Assembly (NCBI GenBank): GCA_017617575.1
Contig: JAFZVY010000081.1
Location: 1 to 53,991 of the forward strand
Length of the DNA stretch: 53,991 bases
Origin: Bacteroidaceae bacterium
Lineage (GTDB): Bacteria; Bacteroidota; Bacteroidia; Bacteroidales; Bacteroidaceae
Direction: 5' to 3'
This document shows, piece after piece, positions 33,149-41,622 of the stretch; position 1 is the first letter of the stretch, and every line of letters begins with the position of its first letter. Below the pieces are notes generated by a model. It was not told where the DNA came from. It did no database searches and saw only the letters and a program-made list of their open reading frames with translations. Both the position numbers and the translations under genes were made by a program.

Positions 33149-35580
33149 TACTTCTTCACTTTCTTTATTGCGTTATAATCGCATTCACCGATACAAAGTC
33201 CGCATTGGGTACATTTATCCGTATCGATGACATGCTTCTCGTATGGAGTATAGGCTATTGCCTCACTCGGACATGAGCGTGAACATTTTGTACAGCCAAC
33301 ACAGTCGTCGGTAATCTCAAGCTTGACCATCTGCTTGCATGAACCTGTACGACAGATACCATGCATATGTTCCTCATATTCGTCACGGAAATAGCGAAGA
33401 GTAGAGAGCACAGGATTTGGAGCAGTCTTGCCAAGTCCGCACAAGGCAGAACGCTTGATACTGAGGGCAAGTTCCTCCAGACGATTGATGTCATCCGCCT
33501 TTGCCTGTCCCGTAGTTAGACGGTCAAGTATGTCAAGCATACGACGAATGCCCACACGACAGAAAGTACATTTTCCACATGACTCGGCACAAGTGAAGTT
33601 GGTAAAGTAGCGTGCCACATCGACCATGCAACTACTCTCGCTCAACACAACCAATCCTCCCGAACCCATGATGGAGCCCATCTTGTTCAAGGCATCAAAA
33701 TCCACCTCGGCATCACACAGCTCGGCAGGAATACATCCTCCGGAAGGTCCACCTATCTGTACTGCCTTCAAGGCTTCACCACCTTCCACTCCGCCACCGA
33801 TATTCTCAACAATCTGACGAAGTGTTGTTCCCATAGGAACCTCAATAAGACCTCCGTGGTTCACCTTGCCAGCCAAGGCAAACACCTTAGTACCACGACT
33901 ACCCTCAGTTCCAACCTTGGCATATTCATCTGCACCATGACGGATGATATATGCAATCTGGCTCAATGTCTCCACGTTATTTATCAACGTAGGTCTGCCG
34001 TTAAAGCCCTTTTGGGCAGGATAAGGAGGACGGAGATGTGGGAATCCACGCTTGCCTTCCATGGAAGCAATAAGTGCGGTTTCCTCTCCACAGACGAAAG
34101 CACCAGCACCTTCAAACACACGAATGTCGAAGCTAAAGTCCGTTCCGAATATATTTGTTCCTAATAATCCTTTCTGACGGCACATATCAAGTGCCTTACG
34201 AATACGTATAACAGCTTGAGGATACTCTGCACGGATATAGAATACTCCCTCGCTTGCCCCAACGGCATATCCGGCAATAATCATGCCTTCAATCACACGC
34301 AAAGGATAAGACTCCAACAAGATGCGATCCATAAATGCACCCGGGTCACCCTCGTCACCATTACAGATAACGATAGGGTTGCCTTTGCTATCGGAAACAA
34401 GTTGCCATTTCCTTCCAGTAGGGAATCCTCCACCGCCTCGTCCACGGATGCCACTTTTGAGCACTTCGTCAATAACCTGCCGTGGTGACATTTCCTTGAC
34501 GGTCTTTTCAAGTGCCTCAAAGCCTCCTTGCGAGATATACTCGTCAAGGTCAAGCGGATTGAGGTGTCCATATCCTTCGGTTGAGATGCGGAACTGTCCA
34601 CCCAAGAACGTGTTGATGCTCTGCGTACGTTCTTTCTCTGGCGTGAAGAGTATATTGTCCCACGTCTGGTCGGTATGGAACGTATCAATATGATTAAGCA
34701 TGGCATTACGCAAACGTCTCAAACGACTTGCAGGACGGAAATGATGGAGCAAGACCTCCTTCACTTCGTCTGGCCTAATGTTTGGATAGCGCACGATTTT
34801 GCCATCAAGAGTCGCAACATCAATCAGAGGAACTTGGTTACAAGTACCCACACAAGACACAGGCTTGATTCGGATATGGATTCCCAGTTCCTTGCAAGCT
34901 TCCACAACGGCAGAATATACCTCTGCCGTTCCACTTGCCTGACAACAATTCTCCATACCTAACCTAACCTCGCCTTGTATCTTGCTATCATCATAGGCAG
35001 AGTCTTCCTGTTCCTGACTGGCTACCATGGATTCAAATTCATCCAAGACCTCACGCACGCGACCCGGCATGACGTGTCCGAATATCTTCTGGTCAATCTG
35101 TACGACAGGAGCCAAGGCACAACAACCAAGACAAGCCACCTTCTCGATGGAGTATTTACCATCAGCAGAGGTTATGTCGTCACCTTCCAGCTGTAGCTCA
35201 CGCCTTAACGCGTCATATACGTTATTGGCACCCTTAACATGGCATGCCGTTCCGATACATACCTTGATGATATGCTTGCCATAAGGAACCATCCTCAACT
35301 GCGAATAGAAGGTAGCAACGCTTATGAGTTGGGCACGGTCAATATCCGTACGTTCATAGATACGATTAAGCGCATCAGAAGGCAAATAATTAAATTCCTT
35401 CTGTATGGCTTGCAGAAGCGAAATAATCAATTCTCGCCCCGTACCAATCCTATCTATGATAGCATCCGTCTTTCGCCAGACAACCTGAACGGCATCATCG
35501 GGCGATACACACCCACAACCGCTACAGCCATTGGCTTCCTTTATATTTACGTCGTCCTTTCTCATTTCTTCTTTACGCAA
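33148..35580 (-). CDS. NuoE-NuoF-ferredoxin fusion (NADH-oxidising flavo-iron-sulfur protein)
   Basis: An 810-residue cytoplasmic protein. NuoE-like [2Fe-2S] domain: Cys108, 113, 150, 154. A second thioredoxin-like [2Fe-2S] domain: CC at 212-213, and CVGTC at 243-247. NuoF: RGRGGGGFPTGRKW (379-392) for FMN/NADH, NGDEGDPGAFMDR, GEETALIASMEGKRG, and N3 cluster ligands Cys668, 671, 674 and 714. Two C-terminal [4Fe-4S] sites: Cys760, 763, 766, 770 and Cys790, 793, 796, 800. An extra CSGCGC lies at 19-24. The layout equals HndA plus HndC (hydrogenase diaphorase) in one chain, but no hydrogenase gene is present in the window. It most likely oxidises NADH and feeds ferredoxin-type partners. Confidence 0.9.
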   Translation of the reverse strand: MRKEEMRKDDVNIKEANGCSGCGCVSPDDAVQVVWRKTDAIIDRIGTGRELIISLLQAIQKEFNYLPSDALNRIYERTDIDRAQLISVATFYSQLRMVPYGKHIIKVCIGTACHVKGANNVYDALRRELQLEGDDITSADGKYSIEKVACLGCCALAPVVQIDQKIFGHVMPGRVREVLDEFESMVASQEQEDSAYDDSKIQGEVRLGMENCCQASGTAEVYSAVVEACKELGIHIRIKPVSCVGTCNQVPLIDVATLDGKIVRYPNIRPDEVKEVLLHHFRPASRLRRLRNAMLNHIDTFHTDQTWDNILFTPEKERTQSINTFLGGQFRISTEGYGHLNPLDLDEYISQGGFEALEKTVKEMSPRQVIDEVLKSGIRGRGGGGFPTGRKWQLVSDSKGNPIVICNGDEGDPGAFMDRILLESYPLRVIEGMIIAGYAVGASEGVFYIRAEYPQAVIRIRKALDMCRQKGLLGTNIFGTDFSFDIRVFEGAGAFVCGEETALIASMEGKRGFPHLRPPYPAQKGFNGRPTLINNVETLSQIAYIIRHGADEYAKVGTEGSRGTKVFALAGKVNHGGLIEVPMGTTLRQIVENIGGGVEGGEALKAVQIGGPSGGCIPAELCDAEVDFDALNKMGSIMGSGGLVVLSESSCMVDVARYFTNFTCAESCGKCTFCRVGIRRMLDILDRLTTGQAKADDINRLEELALSIKRSALCGLGKTAPNPVLSTLRYFRDEYEEHMHGICRTGSCKQMVKLEITDDCVGCTKCSRSCPSEAIAYTPYEKHVIDTDKCTQCGLCIGECDYNAIKKVKK

Positions 35581-37331
35581 TAAAGTGACTTATCCGTTCT
35601 CACAATCATTATGCCATCCGTAAAGGCTGGTGTGGCGAATGTCTTTTCTCCTGTTTCGAACGATGTGATAAGGTCGAATGTACTTGCTGAAAAGATGTAC
35701 ACCTTTCCGCTATTGCTGAACAGATACACCTTGCCATCAACAACAACTGGAGAAGAATAGAACGGAGTCGTCAGGTCATGTTCCTTCTTGACTTCGCCAG
35801 TCTTTGCATCATAGGCACATACCATTCCATAGCTTGTGGCACAAAAGACAAGGTCCTTGGTTGCTGCCAAGCTTGAGCACTCAGGCAGATAGTCGCTTGC
35901 TTCCCAGAGAGTCTCTCCCGTTGCGCCATCTATAGCGATACACTTGGCATATTCACTTGCGCCAAATACCACGCCACCTGCACAAGCAGGACTGGAACCA
36001 ACCTCTCCACTCATACATTCCACACGCCATAGTTCATTACCGTTTGACAGATTGTATGCGGCAATAGCAGGATTACCCATAACCACAAGTGCGGACTTGC
36101 CACCCAGAGTGGCAATAATTGGGGAACTCCATGCTATCTTGTCCTTTGCTCCCTTACTCCATATTGTATTACCATTCTTAGCATTAAGAGCCAAGATTTT
36201 TGCATTTGAATTGTTCTGGTACTGGATAATAAGCGTACTACCGTACATCAACAAAGAGGAAGCATAGCCATAATGGTTGTCTGGAAGACCGATATTCTTT
36301 GCCCACAGACGCTTACCTTCCATATCGGCACAAATGACGTCACCCGTGGCAAAGATGGCACATACCTGTTCACCATTGGTTGCTACCGTACTTGCAGCCA
36401 ATCCCGTATCAGCATTTACCTTCGGCATGGTACTTGGCGAACCAGCGATACCGTCAGCCTTTAACGTCCATTTAAGTTCACCCGTCCACACATCATAGCA
36501 ATAGAGTTCACGTGCCTTTGCATCAGCACCTGTTATAAACACATTCCTTCCCGTAATGACTGGTGAGTTATATCCATGCTTTGGTATGGACGATTGCCAG
36601 AGTATGTTCTTTTTGCCATTAAGATTCCAAGAAGTAGCTATACCTCGTGCAGATGACACGCCACTTGAATTGTTGCCTCTAAAGGCCTTTGATGACACTT
36701 TAAGTTCTGGCATGTCATCCTCAACCTTTGCAGAATCACTTTCCTCGGCCTTAGCTTCTTCTGTAGCTAATGTGTCGGCAGCTTCCTGTGTCTGTGAATC
36801 TTGCGACTCGCCAGCTTCTGCTTCATCTACCTGCGCTTCTTCCAAGACCTCCCCATCAGACTTCGCCAATAAGCCTTTGAAGTCAATATGTTGCAAGCCA
36901 ACGAGACATACGCATACCACGGCAACCACAACTGCAACCCACGAAATGTACTTACGCGCATTCGTCTTTATTGCCCATTCATCTATTGGGTCAAACTCCT
37001 TATCTGGAAGATTCTTCGTCTCCTTGTAATAAAGGTTAAGGCAAGTAACCAAAACGAGAGCCATTCCGAGTAACAGGTACAGACCCATCTTCAACTGTCC
37101 TTCCTTCACGAAATAAGCCTTGCGTGAAAGGAGGTCCAGCTCACGAATCTGTTGTTGGAGCAATTCGTTATCACCATTAGTCTCATTCAACTCCTTCAAG
37201 GTCTCCATCACGCCTGTCTCAAGAGGCGATACCTGTTGCATCTGATAATAACTCACAGCCAACATAGCAGTCAATATCAATATAAAGACAGCCGTGACAA
37301 TAGCGATATTTCGATATAGTTTTCTCATCAT
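35562..37331 (-). CDS. Membrane-anchored PQQ-type beta-propeller protein
   Basis: A 589-residue protein with three hydrophobic helices (about 9-27, 82-99 and 128-146), an acidic linker rich in Glu, Asp, Ala and Thr (about 158-206) and a C-terminal beta-propeller of PQQ-type blades (WTGELKWTLKAD, EGKRLWAKNIG, KNGNTIWSKGA, SNGNELWRVEC, ATGETLWEASDY). With the third helix as the last anchor, the propeller should be in the periplasm, held by a flexible acidic stalk. A start overlap of 4 bp and an end overlap of 19 bp tie it to the neighbouring electron-transfer genes. Confidence 0.8.
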   Translation of the reverse strand: MMRKLYRNIAIVTAVFILILTAMLAVSYYQMQQVSPLETGVMETLKELNETNGDNELLQQQIRELDLLSRKAYFVKEGQLKMGLYLLLGMALVLVTCLNLYYKETKNLPDKEFDPIDEWAIKTNARKYISWVAVVVAVVCVCLVGLQHIDFKGLLAKSDGEVLEEAQVDEAEAGESQDSQTQEAADTLATEEAKAEESDSAKVEDDMPELKVSSKAFRGNNSSGVSSARGIATSWNLNGKKNILWQSSIPKHGYNSPVITGRNVFITGADAKARELYCYDVWTGELKWTLKADGIAGSPSTMPKVNADTGLAASTVATNGEQVCAIFATGDVICADMEGKRLWAKNIGLPDNHYGYASSLLMYGSTLIIQYQNNSNAKILALNAKNGNTIWSKGAKDKIAWSSPIIATLGGKSALVVMGNPAIAAYNLSNGNELWRVECMSGEVGSSPACAGGVVFGASEYAKCIAIDGATGETLWEASDYLPECSSLAATKDLVFCATSYGMVCAYDAKTGEVKKEHDLTTPFYSSPVVVDGKVYLFSNSGKVYIFSASTFDLITSFETGEKTFATPAFTDGIMIVRTDKSLYCVKKK

Positions 37332-38590
37332 TTTGATGTTTTAAGGTTTTGAGGACAATAATTGAAGCACTTTCCACACATGGTACAACGTGCCATATCA
37401 ATCTCATAAGTCTTACGTCCACGCTTCAAGGACAGCTTTAGCAACTTAAAGCCAATGACGAATCCTATAAAAGCTCCTGCAAAATATGAGTAGAACTCAT
37501 AGTCGCTTCTGATTCCGTCAACCTTTGCCTTCAGTTCTTCCATATTGCCACCCAAGGCATTAAACGTCTCTACTTCCAACGGTTCATCTAATTCTGGATT
37601 TGCCTCTTGTCGGAGCAACATCTCATATAGATACACATCCTTATGGGCAAGACTCAAGGCATCGCTTTGACTTCCCACAAGAACCGCGCCTGTAAATGTC
37701 AGCACAGGCAATAATATTGCAAAAAGAATGATACGTTTAACGCCCCTCTTACGTTCTTCCTTCATCTTGCTACTTTGTGGAGGACGAATAGCATCCACAG
37801 GACAAGCCACACCACAAAGCGAACAATTGATACATCCCTTGTTGGTTATCTCCAGTTTCTTCCATGACAAGGAACTAAACACACTTAACAATGCTCCGTA
37901 TGGGCATAAGAACTGACAGAATGGGCGACCAATAAAGATGGACATGATAAGTAGCAAGATACCAAAACTCATCACGCCAATATCTCCTCCCAAGCGAAAG
38001 ATTCCTATGAATGGGTCTAAACGACAGATGAGGAACTGGCTTCGTGTTGCCGCATATAGTATGGTAAAAGCCAGATAGCCCCACGGTATCATAGACAATG
38101 TAGCCGATACGGCACGTGAAAGTCGGAAGTTCCTCACATTTACCAGTTCCTGCAAAGCTCCCAAAGGACACACTCCAGAACAGAAGACCCTACCAAAGAG
38201 CAAAGCAAATATAATTGGAAGGAGAAACAGCAAGAGCACATATAATGGCAGGTTGTAGTCCGAGTCCACAGTTGCCATAACAACATTCTGTATTGAGCCT
38301 ACGCTACATACGCATCCACTTCGGAAGAATCCGAAGTAAAGAACAGACACGACAGACATAGAGAGGATAATGGAACGTCCACGCTTCTTGTATGCTGCCC
38401 ATACCACAAGTCCCATCATAGCGATAAGCAACACGATATCCATGACATTCCAAAACAACTCATTTGGAACGCCGTGAATGATTTCCGGATACTCATATCC
38501 AGATGTGAAGTCAGGCTTAGGGAATCGAGCAACAGCCATAGTGTTGAGACTGTAGATGATTCCCATCATTATTGTAAACGTCTTACGCAT
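37328..38590 (-). CDS. NapH/NosR-like polyferredoxin membrane protein
   Basis: A 420-residue inner-membrane protein with about six or seven helices. It carries two CxxxCP motifs on membrane edges (FCSGVCPLGAL, Cys137 and 141; FCQFLCPYGAL, Cys225 and 229), two tandem 4Fe-4S blocks (CINCSLCGVACP, 253-264; and CTMCGKCFNYCP near 402-413), plus a CVC pair at 93-95. NapH, NosR and related proteins use this layout to move electrons across the membrane between quinol, ferredoxin or NADH sides and periplasmic acceptors. Here it overlaps the gene of a Tat-exported ferredoxin by 8 bp and so likely passes electrons to it. Confidence 0.85.
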   Translation of the reverse strand: MRKTFTIMMGIIYSLNTMAVARFPKPDFTSGYEYPEIIHGVPNELFWNVMDIVLLIAMMGLVVWAAYKKRGRSIILSMSVVSVLYFGFFRSGCVCSVGSIQNVVMATVDSDYNLPLYVLLLFLLPIIFALLFGRVFCSGVCPLGALQELVNVRNFRLSRAVSATLSMIPWGYLAFTILYAATRSQFLICRLDPFIGIFRLGGDIGVMSFGILLLIMSIFIGRPFCQFLCPYGALLSVFSSLSWKKLEITNKGCINCSLCGVACPVDAIRPPQSSKMKEERKRGVKRIILFAILLPVLTFTGAVLVGSQSDALSLAHKDVYLYEMLLRQEANPELDEPLEVETFNALGGNMEELKAKVDGIRSDYEFYSYFAGAFIGFVIGFKLLKLSLKRGRKTYEIDMARCTMCGKCFNYCPQNLKTSK

Positions 38591-39167
38591 GATCTTTCAG
38601 TTTGTATGCATTATCATTTGACACACGTTGAATGGCATCCGAAGGACATACCTTTGCAATGGCACATTCATTACATTGCTGGCATATGTCTTGGTCTATC
38701 TGCAAAAACAGAGAGCCATTACCAAATGAAGTACATCCTTTCACACATTTGCCACAACCAGTACATAGTTCCTCGTTGATGGTATATTCAAAGTATGGTT
38801 CCTCGACAAACTCTCGGGTGATGGCACCTGTCGGGCACATCATATTCTCTGCTGCGGTATTCAGTTCCTTTACATTAGGACGATAATAGCCACCGCAAAG
38901 GTCGCAATATCCACACACCCTATTGGCGTGGAAACACTTGACTGCAGAAACAGTCAGGACACAATCGGTTTCACATCTTCCACATTGTGTGCATTTATAT
39001 GGGTCTATCTGCCAAAAGACATCACCTTCCTTGCCTTTAGCCTTAGTCGCAAGCAATCCACCTGTTGCCAAAGCCACTCCTCCAGCCAAGAATGAGCTGC
39101 AGGTACGTAGGAAGTTCCTACGATCCATTGGACTTTTCAATTTATCTTTATCCATCGTTTTCCTCAA
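38583..39167 (-). CDS. Tat-exported ferredoxin-like polyferredoxin
   Basis: A 194-residue protein. A twin-arginine signal, DRRNFLRTCSSFLAGGVALA (residues 15-34), is followed by at least four cysteine motifs: CTQCGRCETDC (59-69), CGYCDLC (85-91), CTGCGKCVKGC (135-145) and CQQCNECAIAKVC (162-174). It resembles the NapG/NrfC-like periplasmic ferredoxins that take electrons from a NapH-type membrane protein; export folded with its clusters explains the Tat signal. It follows the NHL gene by 3 bp and precedes the NapH-like gene with an 8 bp overlap. The first ATG is used; ATGs at residues 5 and 14 lie before the Arg pair too. Confidence 0.85.
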   Translation of the reverse strand: MRKTMDKDKLKSPMDRRNFLRTCSSFLAGGVALATGGLLATKAKGKEGDVFWQIDPYKCTQCGRCETDCVLTVSAVKCFHANRVCGYCDLCGGYYRPNVKELNTAAENMMCPTGAITREFVEEPYFEYTINEELCTGCGKCVKGCTSFGNGSLFLQIDQDICQQCNECAIAKVCPSDAIQRVSNDNAYKLKDHA

Positions 39168-39170
39168 TTA

Positions 39171-40175
39171 TTAGTTCATCTTCAACGGACAATCAACTTC
39201 ACATCGACCACACTCTGTTTGTTGACTAAGTCGCTTGTCATATTGAAAAACCGAAACCTTGGCACCACCTGTCACGATGAGCTTGTCCTTCATCACACGA
39301 ACGTCATACGCGCTATTGCCACCTCCCAAAGCCTTCTTATCCAACAGGACGCTACGGAACTTTCCATCGGCACGATAGCAACTAATGCGTGGAATACCTT
39401 TCTCGGAAGTCAACAACTCACCATTATTCGATGGCGTGATGACAGCAGGGTTGCAGCAACCACTAAAAGCACCAGGTTCAGCTCCAGCCTTACCGAAGGA
39501 TGCTACAAACTCTCCATCCGTAGTATAGCTTTCCACAAGATGACGTCCAGGGTTAGAGCAATATATCTTACCATCCATATATGTGATGCCAAAGCAATAG
39601 CTTGGTACAATAAAGCCCTTTGGACTCTGGATGAAGCGAGCAAGCGAGCCGTCAAGATTATACTTGCAAATGTGCTTGTTACTTGCATCTGTCACAAACA
39701 CGCCTTCTTTGCAGACTGCCAATGAACAATAGTCTGCATTATCGCTACAAGCTTCCCATTGGCGCACTATCTCACCTTGACGGTCATACACCTCTATACG
39801 TGCTGGGAAGAGTGCATATACAAGTCCGTCATATATCGTAATATCACGTAAATCGCTTGGTGTTGAGAAATTAGTTTGCAACTCACCACTCAAGCCATAA
39901 ACATATATGTTGTTAGGAGTCGCCACATATACGCTACCGCCTTCGATATCCATAGCCAAGATGTCATCTGGAGCCACGAAACCATACACACGACGATAGG
40001 GAGAGACGAAACTTTCGTCTTCATTCAAAAGAACAGGTCCTTTTGTTCGCTTTGAATCATAGAAGATTTTCTCAGGACGCTTGAGCATATTCCACATCCC
40101 ACGTCCCACGACAGATAGGATAATGCCTCCTACCGCCAACGAACCTGATATTTTCAAAAATTTGCGCCTATCCAT
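39171..40175 (-). CDS. Tat-exported NHL-repeat propeller with a terminal CxxCxxxC
   Basis: A 334-residue protein with a twin-arginine signal (DRRKFLKISGSLAVGGIIL, 2-20) and an NHL-type six-bladed beta-propeller (repeats such as DDILAMDIEGGSVYVAT, GLVYALFPARIEVYDRQG, GVFVTDASNKHICKYNLDG). The last 13 residues are CGRCEVDCPLKMN, with Cys322, 325 and 329, the first three ligands of a ferredoxin motif and very like CGRCETDC in the neighbouring polyferredoxin. There is no fourth Cys nearby. Use of Tat suggests a metal or cluster is loaded before export. The propeller may dock the ferredoxin. Confidence 0.75.
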   Translation of the reverse strand: MDRRKFLKISGSLAVGGIILSVVGRGMWNMLKRPEKIFYDSKRTKGPVLLNEDESFVSPYRRVYGFVAPDDILAMDIEGGSVYVATPNNIYVYGLSGELQTNFSTPSDLRDITIYDGLVYALFPARIEVYDRQGEIVRQWEACSDNADYCSLAVCKEGVFVTDASNKHICKYNLDGSLARFIQSPKGFIVPSYCFGITYMDGKIYCSNPGRHLVESYTTDGEFVASFGKAGAEPGAFSGCCNPAVITPSNNGELLTSEKGIPRISCYRADGKFRSVLLDKKALGGGNSAYDVRVMKDKLIVTGGAKVSVFQYDKRLSQQTECGRCEVDCPLKMN

Positions 40176-40188
40176 ATATGTTAGTATT

Positions 40189-41622
40189 CTATTCTTCCGT
40201 TAATATCTTTAGACATTTTATAGTCTTGGCATCTCTTACAATCAGCATACCATCCGCATACGCCATTGGTCCCCATGCATCCACGCCTTCCTCCATTACA
40301 CGTTGCTTGCGAATAAGCTTCATGGAGTTGGCGAACAACTGGTATACATATAACTCGCCGTCTTCCTTGAAAGCAACAAGCCTATCACCAATAACGATGT
40401 ATGGACCTAAACCAAAGCGTTCATCAGCAGCCGAAGTCCATATAGGATGATGCAAGTCATTAGGACTGTACATGGCCAAACGCTCGCGCATTCCTCCACC
40501 ATCCTTCGGAAGTACGGTTATGAGCGTTCCCTTATAGTTGATTGGAGTCTGCTGTTCGCATGACATACCTTCGTTTGCCTTATAACTATCCTTGACTGTT
40601 GCCTTCCATGATGTTCCTGTTTTGTCAACTTGCAACAAAGCACCACCAGCTCCATAGCCAGCCACAAGGAATATCTGATTCTGGGATATCTGCAAAGGTG
40701 AAGGAGCAACAACTGATGGTTGCCATTCGTTGGCACTCCACAACAAATTACCGCAATTTCCTGTTTCAGCAGAAACGCCACACACTCCTCCAACGCCTAT
40801 ATACACGTAAGTCTGCACTCCTCCAAGAGTCATAGGCATGACAGAAGAATGCGACATCTTGAAATGAACGGAGTTTGGCGTGCCCCATAGTGTTTTGCCT
40901 GTTTTTATATCAACTCCAAGCATAAGAGTATCCGTTCCAGCAGGAGCAAGTACCAAGATATCATTATGTATTAGCGGACATTGACCTGTGTACCAAAATG
41001 GTATCTCAGAGCCAAAGCGTTTCTTCATGTCAATACTCCATTTCATCTGTCCTGTAACCTTATCGCAACACATCACATGACCTTCCGGTCCTATGGTTAC
41101 GACCAAGCCATTACTGATAACAGGAATGGTGCGTGAGAATCCATGGTTTCGTTTCATGGCAACACGATACCAACGTTTCCACAACTGCTTACCTGTCTTG
41201 AGGTCTAAACAACGCAAGGCATCCGAGCTTAATTGCTCGTCATAGTCAAGAACATAAACTCTACCTTCAGATATGACTGGAGCTGCATGTCCCTCACCTG
41301 TCTCTATTGACCACATCTCCTTGAAGTCGCCATCTATCCATTTCATATTAGGTGAGGTAGATGCTTGATTGTTATGACCAGCACCACGAAAACAAGGCCA
41401 TTCACCCATCAAAGAAGATGCCGAAACGGTAGAGTCCTGCATGAAGAACTCGCCAATAAGAACCTCGTCAGCCTTACGGGCATGACCAGCAGGACGATGG
41501 TCAGCACCAGGCTTGAGCACATCGAACGAGCTGCTTGGGTCGTAAAGATGCCAACCTATCAGCAAGCATGTGTAAAAGGCTATAACGCCTATCGTAATCC
41601 ATTTTATCCTTTTGTCGTTCAT
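40189..41622 (-). CDS. Membrane-anchored PQQ-type beta-propeller protein (BamB-like)
   Basis: A 477-residue protein with one N-terminal helix (8-28) and a periplasmic beta-propeller of PQQ-type blades (LKTGKQLWKRW, VTGQMKWSIDM, IKTGKTLWGTP, and others). The WPCFRGAGHNNQA segment matches the start of other propellers of this operon. It overlaps the cyclase gene upstream by 4 bp and precedes the NHL gene by 13 bp. Function unknown; one of four related propellers here. Confidence 0.8.
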   Translation of the reverse strand: MNDKRIKWITIGVIAFYTCLLIGWHLYDPSSSFDVLKPGADHRPAGHARKADEVLIGEFFMQDSTVSASSLMGEWPCFRGAGHNNQASTSPNMKWIDGDFKEMWSIETGEGHAAPVISEGRVYVLDYDEQLSSDALRCLDLKTGKQLWKRWYRVAMKRNHGFSRTIPVISNGLVVTIGPEGHVMCCDKVTGQMKWSIDMKKRFGSEIPFWYTGQCPLIHNDILVLAPAGTDTLMLGVDIKTGKTLWGTPNSVHFKMSHSSVMPMTLGGVQTYVYIGVGGVCGVSAETGNCGNLLWSANEWQPSVVAPSPLQISQNQIFLVAGYGAGGALLQVDKTGTSWKATVKDSYKANEGMSCEQQTPINYKGTLITVLPKDGGGMRERLAMYSPNDLHHPIWTSAADERFGLGPYIVIGDRLVAFKEDGELYVYQLFANSMKLIRKQRVMEEGVDAWGPMAYADGMLIVRDAKTIKCLKILTEE

